64,000 bases of DNA from Streptomyces sp. ISL-87 (GCF_018614095.1 NZ_JAGGOY010000119.1:1-64000); one strand, 5' to 3'. Numbered from the stretch's first letter, positions 1 through 8,461 are shown. The notes: generated from the letters alone by a model not told the origin. Made by a program: numbers and translations.

Positions 1-95
1 GGCTTCTGGTGGGTGCCCCGGGCCCCGTCACCGGGCCGGTGGTCGGTTGGCTTAGTGCCCGGCTTCTGGTGGGCGCCCCCGGGCCCGACACCGGC
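1..95. repeat. two-copy 60-bp-spaced direct repeat
   Basis: Bases 1-34 recur with few changes at 61-95; both copies begin ggcttctggtggg and continue into a GC-rich block ending caccgg. They lie just beyond the stop codon of the minus-strand gene that ends at 98. I see no coding signal here. A decayed duplication or a terminator region is possible, and the left edge of the window prevents a decision. Confidence 0.5.
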
Positions 96-97
96 CG

Positions 98-685
98 TCA
101 GCCGTTCGTACGGCCCCGGCGCAGCATCGCGAAGCCGAGGCCGGCGGCGCCGACGGCCGCGATTCCGCTGCCTGCGGCGAGCAGCAGCATGCCGTCGCCC
201 GGAGCGTCGGCCAGGGTGTTCAGGCGTAGCGCCGCGGCGGGGCCGTCGGCGGCCGCGGCGACTGTGCCGCCGCCCTGGGGCTGCGTTGACGCGGGCCCGT
301 GCCGGGTCCCGGTCTTGTGTCCCTCGCCGCCGACGGCGTGCGTGCCCCCCGCCGGGCGGGTGTCGCCGACCCAGGAGGAGAGGTGCCCGTCGGGCTGCAA
401 CGCGGCGTGCAGTTCGCCGGCGGCGCTGGCGCCGGGCGCGCCGTCGCGGCTGGTCAGGGTGGTGACCGTGGCGCCGTCGTGCAGGATCTCGGCCTGGTAC
501 GCACCCTGGGCGAGCCAGTAGATCTGCGCGGTGGACGCACCGTCCGCGAGGGAGAGGTTCTTGACCAGGATCCGGGCCGGAACCCCCTCGGCGAGAGCCG
601 CCGCGGCGGGCAGCACCAGCAGGCTTCCGGCGCATGTGGTCACGGCGGCGGCGCGTACGAGAGTGCGGCGGCTGACGGTGCTCAC
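98..685 (-). CDS. secreted, C-terminally membrane-anchored protein of unknown function
   Basis: 195 aa, read from a GTG start with an AAGGA-like ribosome site just upstream. The N-terminus has a signal sequence with twin arginines (SRRTLV, residues 5-10), then a hydrophobic stretch ending in A-rich sequence near residue 32, so Tat or Sec export is likely. The middle is polar and Gly/Thr/Ala-rich with no recognised domain. Residues about 167-188 form a single hydrophobic helix followed by RRGR, which would leave the mature domain outside the membrane. No LPXTG-type sorting motif is visible. It is divergent from the NERD gene, with a 230-bp gap. Function unknown. Confidence 0.7.
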   Translation of the reverse strand: MSTVSRRTLVRAAAVTTCAGSLLVLPAAAALAEGVPARILVKNLSLADGASTAQIYWLAQGAYQAEILHDGATVTTLTSRDGAPGASAAGELHAALQPDGHLSSWVGDTRPAGGTHAVGGEGHKTGTRHGPASTQPQGGGTVAAAADGPAAALRLNTLADAPGDGMLLLAAGSGIAAVGAAGLGFAMLRRGRTNG

Positions 686-915
686 GGGAGTCCTTCGCTA
701 CTGGTCGGGCAGCCTGGCCGGTCCTGGCGGGTCCAGGCGGGGTCAAGGGCGGGTCAAGGTGGGAACAACGTAGGACGCCGCCGTTGCGGCAGGGCGCTGA
801 CCGTGTAACAGCGAGGCCGCAGCGTCCCGTCGGAGTTGTTACACAGCCGCGTACTCCGCCGGGGGATTGCCGCGCGGCGTCCGGACTGCTCCCATGGACG
901 GCGGGGGTGAGGGCG

Positions 916-1710
916 ATGCGGGGACTCAAGGTGCTGCCGACCGGCCGGCCCGGCCGCGGCCGGCTGTATGTGAACCTGCCCGACGGCCACGCGGTGGCCT
1001 GGTACGACCGGGAGACCAACCGGGTCAGCGTGCTCGTGGACGAGCACCGCGAGGCGGTCCTCGCCGTGCTGCGCCCCTATCTGGACCGGGGCCACACCGT
1101 CGGCCCGCCCCCGGTCCCCACCGCGGCGGACCTGCGCCGGCTGGCCCTCCCGCCGGACGAGGACCTGGCCCCGAACCGCCCGGGCGAGGCTCTGCTGGGC
1201 GAGCTGACCCACGGCTCGGCGGGCGCCAGAGCCCGGCACCGGCTCCGCCAGGAGCTCCTGGCCCAGCAGCGCATGGGAGGGGAACTGGACGCCCTGGAAT
1301 CGGCGGACTGGCGTGTGCTGCACGCCCTTCCCCTCCCCGGCGCCGGAGTGCTCGACCACCTCCTCATCGGCCCGCCCGGGGTCTTCTGTATCCGCACCGT
1401 CCCGGGCCGCCGGCAGCGCGCCAAGGTCGGCGACCTGTTGCTCACGGTCGGCCGTGCCGAACCCCGCCCGGACCCCCGCTGGATCCGCCACGCCGCGGCC
1501 CGCGCGAGCCGGGCCCTGACGGCCCCGGTCACCCCCGTCCTGGCGGTGGTCGACGCCTCCCGCGTCGAGGTGGCCCCCACCGTCCGCGACATCCGCGTCC
1601 TTCAGCCGCACACGGCCGTCCCGTACCTCGCCGAGGCGGCCACCACCCTCAAACGCCCTGACATCGAGGCCCTGTTCGGCCTGGCCCGTGACCGTCGCGT
1701 GTGGTGGTAG
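916..1710 (+). CDS. NERD-domain protein
   Basis: 264 aa from the ATG at 916, chosen because upstream in-frame sequence is low-complexity and family members begin near MRGLKVLP. Residues about 10-60 form a small N-terminal region (GRLYVNLPDGHAVAWYD). Residues about 130-230 resemble the nuclease-related NERD fold: an E-rich helix, then LDHLLIGPPGVFCIRT, the beta hairpin where NERD proteins carry their acidic and polar core residues. The usual lysine after the core strands is not obvious, so catalysis is uncertain. NERD proteins are thought to act on DNA, and the gene sits next to the end-joining cluster, but a shared function is only inference. Confidence 0.7.
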   Translation: MRGLKVLPTGRPGRGRLYVNLPDGHAVAWYDRETNRVSVLVDEHREAVLAVLRPYLDRGHTVGPPPVPTAADLRRLALPPDEDLAPNRPGEALLGELTHGSAGARARHRLRQELLAQQRMGGELDALESADWRVLHALPLPGAGVLDHLLIGPPGVFCIRTVPGRRQRAKVGDLLLTVGRAEPRPDPRWIRHAAARASRALTAPVTPVLAVVDASRVEVAPTVRDIRVLQPHTAVPYLAEAATTLKRPDIEALFGLARDRRVWW

Positions 1711-1758
1711 ACCCGGGCGGCGGCGCCGGCCGCGCCGGCTGCACGTCCGCCCGAGTCC

Positions 1759-1839
1759 GAGGTCGGGGCCGAGGTCGGGGCCGAGGTCGGGGCCGAGGTC
1801 GGGGCCGAGGTCGGGGCCGAGGTCGGGGCCGAGGTCGGG
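1759..1839. repeat. 12-bp tandem repeat, six perfect copies plus a partial one
   Basis: The unit gaggtcggggcc occurs six times without change from 1759 to 1830, followed by a truncated copy to 1839. The array fills part of the 234-bp gap between the NERD gene and ku. Because the unit length is a multiple of three, one frame stays open through it, but there is no start signal for a gene. It looks like a slippage-prone minisatellite. Confidence 0.9.
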
Positions 1840-1944
1840 TGCGACGCCGGCCCTGGATCCGGGACCTGCCACGGACGCCCCGCGTCGAGTGTCGCGGTCT
1901 GCGCCCTCGGCATAGCCTGAGGATCCCCAGGGAAGGAGCGCGGC

Positions 1945-3099
1945 ATGAGAGCGACCTGGAAGGGGGCCATTTCGTTCGGCCTGGTCACGATCCCCGTCCA
2001 GCTCTTCACGGCCACGGAGGAGCACGACATTCCGCTCCGCCAGGTGCACGTGAAGGACGGCTCCAGGGTGCGGCTGCGCCGCGTCTGCGAGGCCGAGGAC
2101 GTGGAGATCCCGTACCAGGAGATCACCAAGGGCTACGAGACTCCGGACGGCAGCATGATCATGCTGTCCGACGAGGACCTCGCCGATCTCCCCCTCCCCA
2201 GCAAGAAGCTCATCGACGTGCTTGCCTTCGTCGACGCCGGCAGCATCGATCCGCTGATGTTCTCCAAGGCGTACTACGTCGGCACCTCCGACCGCGCCGC
2301 GGACAAGCCGTACTCCCTGCTCAGGCAAGCCCTGGCCGAATCCGGGCAGATCGCCGTCACGAAGATCGCCATCCGGTCCAGGGAGTCGCTCGCCGTGCTG
2401 CGCGTGCACGAGGACACCCTGGTGCTCCAGACCTGCCTGTGGCCCGACGAGGTCCGCCCCGCCGTCGGCATCACCCCCGAGGCCGATGTGACGATCCGGC
2501 CCCAGGAACTCCAGATGGCCCAGTCGCTCATGGACATGCTGTCCCAGGACTTCGACCTCTCCGCGCTCCACGACGAGTACCAGGACGCACTCCAGCAGGT
2601 CATCGAGGCCCGGCTGCAGGGCATCGAGCCGCCGCGCGAGGAGGAGGCAGCCGCTCCGACGGGCGGCAAGGTCATCGACCTGATGGCCGCCCTGGAGAAC
2701 AGCGTCCGCGCGGCCAGGGAATCCCGGGGGGAGCGCCCCGCCGCGGCCGAGGAGACGGAGGCCGAGATCCGGACGCTGCCCGCCCGCAAAACCGCGAAGA
2801 AGACCGCCGCCAAGAGCGAGACCGCCTCCAGGGCGGCCACGAAGGCGGCGTCGAGGACCGCCGCGCCGGCCAGGAAGGCGACCGGCTCCGCGGCCGCGAA
2901 GACCGCCGCCTCGCCCAAGGAAACCGGCGGTAAGAAGAGCACGGCCGCCAAGAAGAGCACGGCCGCCAAGAAGTCCGCGGCGAAGACGGCGACGAAGTCG
3001 GCCACCTCCAGGGCGACCGCCTCCAAGACGGCCACGGGCAAAACAACCGCCTCCAAGGCGGCCACCGCGAAGAAGACGGCGAAGCGCGCATCCGCCTGA
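1945..3099 (+). CDS. ku: Ku protein, non-homologous end joining
   Basis: 384 aa. The first 260 residues are a typical bacterial Ku core, beginning MRATWKGAISFGLVTIPV, which forms a homodimeric ring on double-strand DNA ends and recruits the ligase machinery. An AAGGAG-like site lies before the ATG at 1945. Residues about 275-384 form a long tail of Lys, Ala, Ser and Thr with KKSTAAKK repeats, like histone H1 or Lsr2-type tails. Many actinobacterial Ku proteins have shorter basic tails, and these are thought to help DNA binding and threading. The next genes (polymerase and ligase) are the expected partners and read in the same direction. Confidence 0.96.
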   Translation: MRATWKGAISFGLVTIPVQLFTATEEHDIPLRQVHVKDGSRVRLRRVCEAEDVEIPYQEITKGYETPDGSMIMLSDEDLADLPLPSKKLIDVLAFVDAGSIDPLMFSKAYYVGTSDRAADKPYSLLRQALAESGQIAVTKIAIRSRESLAVLRVHEDTLVLQTCLWPDEVRPAVGITPEADVTIRPQELQMAQSLMDMLSQDFDLSALHDEYQDALQQVIEARLQGIEPPREEEAAAPTGGKVIDLMAALENSVRAARESRGERPAAAEETEAEIRTLPARKTAKKTAAKSETASRAATKAASRTAAPARKATGSAAAKTAASPKETGGKKSTAAKKSTAAKKSAAKTATKSATSRATASKTATGKTTASKAATAKKTAKRASA

Positions 3100-3129
3100 C
3101 CTCAATAGACCAGCGCCTGACCTCGATAG
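3093..3129. repeat. short direct repeat across the ku stop codon
   Basis: The 16-mer cgcctgacctcaatag (3093-3108) recurs at 3114-3129 with one change (a to g). The first copy contains the ku stop codon, so the repeat looks like a small tandem duplication of the gene end. Confidence 0.7.
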
Positions 3130-3163
3130 CCCGGTTCCTCCCGTTTCGTGGCAGTCTCGTCCT

Positions 3164-4075
3164 ATGGCGCCGATCACGATGGTGGAGGGGCGTCGCATCC
3201 CGCTCAGCAATCTCGACAAGGTCCTGTACCCCGAGACCGGCTTCACCAAGGGCGAGGTGCTGCACTACTACGCCACAGTCGCGGAATCGCTGCTGGCCCA
3301 CGTCCACAACCGGCCGGTGTCGTTCCTGCGCTATCCCGACGGCCCGGACGGCCAGCGCTTCTTCACCAAGAACCCGCCGCCCGGCACCCCCGCCTGGGTG
3401 GAGACCACCCCGGTTCCCCGCAGCGACGACCCCTCGGCCGAGCAGGTGGTCATCGCCGACCTGCCCTCCCTGATGTGGGCGGCGAACCTCGTCGTCGAGT
3501 TCCACACCCCCCAGTGGACCGCCGGCAGCCCCGGCGTCGCCGACCGGCTCATCCTCGACCTCGACCCCGGCCCGCCGGCCACCGTCGTCGAATGCTGCGC
3601 CGCCGCGCTCTGGCTGCGCGACCGGCTCGCCGCCGACGGCCTGCACGCCTACGCCAAGACCTCCGGCTCCAAGGGCCTCCACCTGGCCGTTCCCCTGGAG
3701 CCGGCCCCGTCCGACCGGGTGTCCGCGTACGCGAAGCAGCTCGCCCAGGAGGCCGAGCGCGACCTCGCCGACCTCGTCGTGCACCGGATGGCCAAGGCCC
3801 TGCGCCCCGGCAAGGTGTTCGTCGACCACAGCCAGAACGCCGCGGCCAAGACCACCGCCGCGCCCTACACACTGCGCGCGCGAGCCCGGCCCACGGTGTC
3901 GGCCCCCGTGTCGTGGGAGGAGGCCGAGTCCTGTCGTACCGCCTCCGACCTGGTCTTCCTCGCCGACGACATCCCCGCCCGGCTGGCCCGCGACGGCGAC
4001 CTCTTCGCCCCGCTGACCGATCCCGGCCAGGCCGGCAGGCTCCCGGGGCGCGGGCGCCAGGGGGCCCGGCCGTGA
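3164..4075 (+). CDS. LigD-type polymerase/primase domain protein, end joining
   Basis: 303 aa, a stand-alone version of the polymerase domain of LigD (archaeo-eukaryotic primase fold). It would add ribo- or deoxyribonucleotides at Ku-bound ends. Visible motifs: LDLDPG at 131-136 supplies the two metal-binding aspartates, SGSKGLH at 167-173 is the conserved nucleotide-binding loop, and VFVDHSQN around 221 supplies the third acid. The ligase and phosphoesterase domains found in full LigD are absent from this chain. The stop overlaps the start of the ligase gene (GTGA at 4072), so the two are translationally coupled. In Streptomyces these activities are often split. Confidence 0.93.
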   Translation: MAPITMVEGRRIPLSNLDKVLYPETGFTKGEVLHYYATVAESLLAHVHNRPVSFLRYPDGPDGQRFFTKNPPPGTPAWVETTPVPRSDDPSAEQVVIADLPSLMWAANLVVEFHTPQWTAGSPGVADRLILDLDPGPPATVVECCAAALWLRDRLAADGLHAYAKTSGSKGLHLAVPLEPAPSDRVSAYAKQLAQEAERDLADLVVHRMAKALRPGKVFVDHSQNAAAKTTAAPYTLRARARPTVSAPVSWEEAESCRTASDLVFLADDIPARLARDGDLFAPLTDPGQAGRLPGRGRQGARP

Positions 4076-4989
4076 TCACCGTCGCGCTGGCCGCCGCCGT
4101 CACCACCCTCCCGCGCGCGCCCGGTCTGGCGTACGAGCCGAAGTTCGACGGCCACCGGATGGTCGTGGTCCGCACGGAGCAGGACGTGGTGCTCCAGGCG
4201 CGCTCCGGCCGCATCGTGACCGCGGCCTTCCCCGATCTGGCCGCGGCCGCACAGCAGTTGCCCGCCGGAACCGTCCTGGACGGGGAGGTGGTCGTCTGGC
4301 ACGAGGGCCGTACCGATTTCGCGCTGGTCCAGCGCCGGGCGGCGGCCACACCCGTGCGGGCCGCGGTCCTCGCGCAGAGCCTGCCGGCCTCGTATGCGGC
4401 CTTCGACGTGCTGGAGCTGGCCGGGCTCGACGTGCGCGGGCGCCCGTACGAGCGGCGGAGGGCGCTGCTGGTGGACCTGCTGCTGCCCCTGGGCCCCCCG
4501 CTCCAGCCGGTGCCGATGACCACGGACCCCGAGCTGGCCGCCACCTGGTACGAGACGCTGCCGGACAGCGGCATCGAGGGCCTGGTCGTCAAACGGCTGG
4601 ACCAGGCCTACCCGGCCGGGCGGCGCGGCTGGCAGAAACTCCGCCACACGAACGTGCGGGACGCGGCGGTGGTCGGGTACACCGGGCCGCCGAGCCGGCC
4701 GCTGGCACTGGTCCTCGTGCTGCCGGTGGGCGACGAGACACCGCTGGTGTCGAGCCCGCTGTCAGCGGGGCTACGGGCGGAGCTGGCGGCGGTCGTGGCG
4801 GCCCGGGGCTCGGCTGAGGGCTCGGCCGCGGGGGCGACGGCGGGAACGGCCGCGGGGGCGACGGCCACCGCGGTCGGGCTCGGCGAGGTCCCGTACCGTC
4901 CGCTCGACCCGCCCCTGACGGCGGAGGTCCGGCACACCTCGGCGCGGCACCCGCCGCCTGAGGTACTGCGGCTGCGGACGGACGTGTGA
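4072..4989 (+). CDS. ATP-dependent DNA ligase, end joining
   Basis: 305 aa from the GTG at 4072 that overlaps the previous stop codon. The adenylation motif EPKFDGHR holds the nucleotide-accepting lysine at residue 24. LDGEVVVW (motif III area), IEGLVVKR (motif IV) and the WQKLR segment (motif V) follow in order, and an OB-fold-like C-terminus follows. An Ala/Gly-rich linker (residues about 245-265) interrupts the OB part. It should seal ends brought together by Ku after processing by the coupled polymerase. The lysine sits unusually close to the N-terminus; translation of the upstream frame gives no family-like extension, so the coupled start is preferred. Confidence 0.93.
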   Translation: MITVALAAAVTTLPRAPGLAYEPKFDGHRMVVVRTEQDVVLQARSGRIVTAAFPDLAAAAQQLPAGTVLDGEVVVWHEGRTDFALVQRRAAATPVRAAVLAQSLPASYAAFDVLELAGLDVRGRPYERRRALLVDLLLPLGPPLQPVPMTTDPELAATWYETLPDSGIEGLVVKRLDQAYPAGRRGWQKLRHTNVRDAAVVGYTGPPSRPLALVLVLPVGDETPLVSSPLSAGLRAELAAVVAARGSAEGSAAGATAGTAAGATATAVGLGEVPYRPLDPPLTAEVRHTSARHPPPEVLRLRTDV

Positions 4990-5041
4990 CAGCTGCCCCT
5001 GGCCCCTGGCCCCTGCCCCTGCCTCTGAGGTCCTGCCCCTG

Positions 5042-5095
5042 CCCCTGACATGTCTCTGGCCCGCGCCTTCGCGCGGGCCAGAGACATGTCAGGGG
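5042..5095. terminator. perfect 25-bp-stem hairpin with 4-nt loop
   Basis: Left arm 5042-5066 and right arm 5071-5095 are exact reverse complements around the loop cttc. It lies between the ligase gene (plus strand, ends 4989) and the minus-strand gene ending at 5118, so it would serve convergent transcripts as a bidirectional terminator. No U-tract follows, as is common in Streptomyces. The stem is unusually long and perfect. Confidence 0.75.
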
Positions 5096-5117
5096 AGCGC
5101 GGAGTCGGCGGCTCAAC

Positions 5118-5522
5118 TCATGCGTGCGCGCCGTGCCCCGCGTCGGGGGGAGCGCCGGGCTGCGGGTGCGGGTAGGGGCCCTTCACGTGCTGGTGGGCCG
5201 CCTCACGTTCAGCGCGGACCTCGTCGGGATGGCTGGAAGTGGTGGAGCCGAAGTTTCCGTAGCCCTGCATCTCGTGCGGACGCAGGCCGCCGTCTGGGAT
5301 CTCCACCGGATCCCGCTCCTCGCGGACCTCGTGGACCGCGCCGCCGTTCGGCAGATGGGGCTGGCTCTCGGGGTCGGGCGGCGGGGGCTCCTTGGCCCGG
5401 ACGCGCTGGCCCAGCTTGAAGCCGGCGAGCAGGAAGCCGACGATGACCAGCCCGATGACGAAGAACCACGCGATGTGGCCGAGGGTCTCGTCCACGCTGA
5501 GGATCATGTCCATACAGTCCAT
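5118..5522 (-). CDS. small membrane protein, DUF6479-like
   Basis: 134 aa. Residues about 15-36 (HIAWFFVIGLVIVGFLLAGF) form one transmembrane helix, followed by a long hydrophilic Pro/Glu/His-rich tail predicted to be disordered and cytoplasmic. The layout matches small Streptomyces proteins grouped as DUF6479; function unknown. Three methionines occur within the first six residues, so the exact start is uncertain by a few codons. It is convergent with the ligase gene across the perfect hairpin. Confidence 0.7.
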   Translation of the reverse strand: MDCMDMILSVDETLGHIAWFFVIGLVIVGFLLAGFKLGQRVRAKEPPPPDPESQPHLPNGGAVHEVREERDPVEIPDGGLRPHEMQGYGNFGSTTSSHPDEVRAEREAAHQHVKGPYPHPQPGAPPDAGHGAHA

Positions 5523-5600
5523 TTTCCCCTGTTTAGGTCGTATTTACGCATCTCCAGAGCGGATACCTTGACCCAATCGGGGTACGCGCGAGGGCGACCG

Positions 5601-5744
5601 CAGCCCCGGCGCGGCGGCCCGCGCTCCCACTCCGGCACGCAGGGCCCGACGTAGGACCAGCTCTACGCCGAGGCCAAGCGGCGCAACATCCAAGGCCGTT
5701 CGGACACGAACAAGGCGCGGCTCAAACGAGCGCTCGGCGACTGA
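5601..5744 (+). pseudogene. broken remnant of a small basic Rho_N/plasmid-stabilisation-like gene
   Basis: Reading plus strand, the frame encodes RRGGPRSHSGTQGPT, then a TAG at 5652-5654, then DQLYAEAKRRNIQGRS and ends ALGD at 5744. This matches the C-terminus of a common small Streptomyces protein family whose ending reads like YDQLYAEAKRRNIKGRS, where the TAG position is normally a tyrosine or similar residue (TAC to TAG is one change). The N-terminal half of the family cannot be found upstream. It therefore looks truncated as well as interrupted. The family assignment is from memory. Confidence 0.6.
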
Positions 5745-5857
5745 AGGGAAGACCGGGGGCGGCCCGCGCTCCCGGCGCCGCCCCCTGCAGCTCGCGTTAC
5801 CGCCCGGCGCTACGCGGCATAGGGATTCATCGCCGCAGCGGCCTCATTGCCGCAGCC

Positions 5858-6841
5858 TCATCCCCGCAGCGGCCCGTCGGCGTCCCGTACCCCCCGGGCG
5901 TCCCGCCCCCCGAGCACCGCCAGCACCTCGGCGCAGATGGCCAGCGCCGTCTCCGCGGGCGTCTGGGCCCCGAGGTCCAGCCCGATCGGACCGTGCACCC
6001 TGGCCAGGTCGGCCTCGCTCACCCCGGCCGCGATCAGCCCGTCCCGCCGCCGCGCGGTCGTCTTGCGGGACCCGAGCGCCCCGATGTACGGAATCCCGAG
6101 CGCGAGCGCGTTCCGCAGCGTCGGAACGTCGAACTCCGGGTCATGGCTGAGCATCGCCAGGCAAGCGGCGTCCTGCCGCGCCTCCAGTACCTTCCCGGCC
6201 TCCGCGACGTCGGACACCTTGCTCACGCCCCACCCGAGCAGCTGGGCCTGAGCCTCGATGACGTCGGCGAGCTCCCCGCTCCCGCCGATCACCACGTACG
6301 GCGCGGACGGGTACGCCTCCACCGGCACGAGCCCGCTCTCCCCGTACAGCGCGTCCCGCCCGGGCCGTCGCGTGGCCAGCAGCTCGCCGGCCCGCCGCTC
6401 GGCATCGGAGGCGGGCGCCACGGCAGCCCGTACGACCACGCTGACGGCCTGGTCGGCGCCCTCGTTCAGCTGAGTCACGAGCGCGACCCCGACCCCCTGG
6501 CCCAGCAGCTCCCACCACTCACCGGGAATCGCCGAGAGCGGCTGCACCAACACCTCGGCCTGCCCGCCACACGTCAGCCGCGCCTCGACGGCCTCGCCCG
6601 CCCCGACGGACACCTCGCACACCCGCGCGGTCTCCCCGGCCCCCATCGCCGCCGCCTCCGCCGCGAGCTCGGCGTCGAAAACCCCCCGGTACAGGGCCCC
6701 GACGCACTCCCCGCGCGCATCCACCAGCACGGCCCCGGCCGGATCCCGCGGCCCGAACCCCTGCTCGGTCACGGGTCGCGCCAGATACCCGGCCCGCCCC
6801 TCGGCCACCCACTGCCGCGCCGTCTCCACCAGCTCACGCAT
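5858..6841 (-). CDS. XdhC/CoxI family protein
   Basis: 327 aa. The C-terminal half begins PYVVIGGSGELADVI, a Rossmann-type segment of the XdhC C-terminal domain, and continues with LSHDPEFDVPTLRNAL and YIGALGSRKT, which are strongly conserved in the family. The N-terminal third is the XdhC/CoxI domain. Family members help deliver sulfurated molybdenum cofactor to xanthine dehydrogenase-type enzymes. No molybdenum hydroxylase gene lies nearby in this window, so the client is unknown. The start codon ATG at 6841 gives a normal N-terminus (MRELVETARQW). Confidence 0.9.
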   Translation of the reverse strand: MRELVETARQWVAEGRAGYLARPVTEQGFGPRDPAGAVLVDARGECVGALYRGVFDAELAAEAAAMGAGETARVCEVSVGAGEAVEARLTCGGQAEVLVQPLSAIPGEWWELLGQGVGVALVTQLNEGADQAVSVVVRAAVAPASDAERRAGELLATRRPGRDALYGESGLVPVEAYPSAPYVVIGGSGELADVIEAQAQLLGWGVSKVSDVAEAGKVLEARQDAACLAMLSHDPEFDVPTLRNALALGIPYIGALGSRKTTARRRDGLIAAGVSEADLARVHGPIGLDLGAQTPAETALAICAEVLAVLGGRDARGVRDADGPLRG

Positions 6842-7105
6842 CGCGCTGCCCCATCCTCGTCGTCACAGCCCCCACAAAGCACCTGGTCAACGGCACGCCG
6901 TGGGCTCCCCCCAACCTATGCACGCCCCCTACCCCTCCCAACCCCCCAAATCCCACAGACCCGGCCCCACCTCCTTCGTACGGACCCACCGGAAGGACCG
7001 GACGTCCCCGAGTTGCGCGACACCCGCCCATCGGGTTGCGTCATAAGTGAGAGGGAGTGGCCCGGGGTAATCCGGGGTAACCGACTTCGAGCTGGGTGAG
7101 CCAAC

Positions 7106-8380
7106 GTGCTGTTCACCGATCGTGATGACGCGGGCCGACGGCTCGCCGTGGCCCTCGAAAGGTACGGGGACGAGCATCCCGTCGTCCTGGGCCTGCCCCG
7201 CGGCGGAGTCCCGGTGGCCTTCCATGTGGCACAGGCGCTCGGCGCCCCCCTCGACGTGATCATCGTCCGCAAGCTCGGCGTCCCGTACCAGCCCGAGCTG
7301 GCGTTCGGTGCCATCGGCGAAGGAGGGATACGGGTGATCAGCGAGGACATCGTCCAGCGCGGCCGGGTCAGGCCGGAGGACGTCAGATCCGTCGAGCGCG
7401 CGGCGGAGGCGGATCTCGAACGACTGGCGCGCCGGTTCCGCGCGGACCGCCCGCGCCTGGACCTCTCGGGCCGGACGGCGATCGTGGTGGACGACGGGAT
7501 CGCGACCGGCGCCACGGCGGAGGCCGCGTGCGAGGTCGTACGGGCTCAGGGCGCGGCCCGGGTGGTGATGGCCGTCCCGGTCGCCCCGCCGGAAGCGGTC
7601 GAGTTGCTCTCCGCGACGGCGGACGAGGTGGTGTGCCTCTCCACGCCGCGCGGGTTCTCCTCCGTCGGCCGGTGGTACGAGGACTTCTCCCAGACCTCGG
7701 ACGAGGAGGTCGTCGCCCTGCTGGGCCAAGCGGCCCGGCAGCCGGCCGCCGTGACCGAGGAGGTCGTGGTCGACGCGGCAGGACTCCCCCTCGCCGGCGA
7801 CCTCATCCTCCCCCCGGGCGCCCGGGCGGTGGTGATGTTCGCCCACGGCTCGGGCAGCAGCCGCCACAGCCCCCGCAACCGCTCGGTGGCATCGGCCCTG
7901 AACCGGGCGGGCCTGGGCACCCTCCTGTTCGACCTCCTCACCCCGGCCGAGGAGGCCGACCGGGCGAGGGTGTTCGACATCGAGACCCTGGCCGACCGGC
8001 TGAGCCGGGCCACGACCTGGCTCCGCACCCGCACCTCCGTGCCGGTCGGCTACTTCGGCGCGAGCACCGGCGCCGCGGCGGCACTCACCGCGGCCGCGTC
8101 CCCCGAGGCGGACACCTTCGCGGTGGTCTCCCGCGGCGGCCGCCCCGACCTGGCCGGCCCCCACCTCACCGCCGTACGCGCCCCCACCCTCCTCATCGTC
8201 GGCGGCGACGACACCCTGGTCCTCGACCTCAACCACCAGGCCCAGTCCTCACTTCGCTGCGAAAACCGCCTGGAGATCATCGAGGGAGCCACCCACCTCT
8301 TCGAGGAACCGGGCGCCCTGGACGAGGTCTCGACCCTCGCCGCCACCTGGTTCACCACCCACCTACCCCGCCCCGCCTAG
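7106..8380 (+). CDS. phosphoribosyltransferase fused to alpha/beta hydrolase
   Basis: 424 aa from a GTG. Residues 1-210 are a type I phosphoribosyltransferase: PRGGVPVA near 31-38 and the PRPP-binding loop VVDDGIATGATA at 127-138. Residues 220-424 are a dienelactone-hydrolase-like alpha/beta fold: FAHGSGSSRHS near 247, the nucleophile elbow GASTG near residue 319 and the catalytic-histidine segment GATHLF near 395. This two-domain arrangement recurs in actinobacteria and is annotated only as a fusion; the substrate is unknown. The gene is the last core gene before the acquired zone. Confidence 0.9.
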   Translation: MLFTDRDDAGRRLAVALERYGDEHPVVLGLPRGGVPVAFHVAQALGAPLDVIIVRKLGVPYQPELAFGAIGEGGIRVISEDIVQRGRVRPEDVRSVERAAEADLERLARRFRADRPRLDLSGRTAIVVDDGIATGATAEAACEVVRAQGAARVVMAVPVAPPEAVELLSATADEVVCLSTPRGFSSVGRWYEDFSQTSDEEVVALLGQAARQPAAVTEEVVVDAAGLPLAGDLILPPGARAVVMFAHGSGSSRHSPRNRSVASALNRAGLGTLLFDLLTPAEEADRARVFDIETLADRLSRATTWLRTRTSVPVGYFGASTGAAAALTAAASPEADTFAVVSRGGRPDLAGPHLTAVRAPTLLIVGGDDTLVLDLNHQAQSSLRCENRLEIIEGATHLFEEPGALDEVSTLAATWFTTHLPRPA

Positions 8381-8461
8381 CCCCCTCACCCAGGCAAACC
8401 ACAAACCCCGCACTCAGCGAACTCGCCGACCACGGCGCCTTGTCGACACTCCCTACGAACT

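Noticed and set aside
1759..1839. CRISPR array
   Set aside because: The repeat is tandem without spacers and no cas genes are present anywhere in the window.
754..3249. 831-codon minus-strand open frame opposite the NERD and ku genes
   Set aside because: High-GC antisense shadow: Gly/Arg/Leu-rich low-complexity translation, no family similarity, and ku on the other strand is unambiguous.
5124..5654. 176-codon plus-strand gene overlapping the DUF6479-like gene
   Set aside because: The first three quarters are antisense to the membrane protein; only the last codons belong to the broken small gene.
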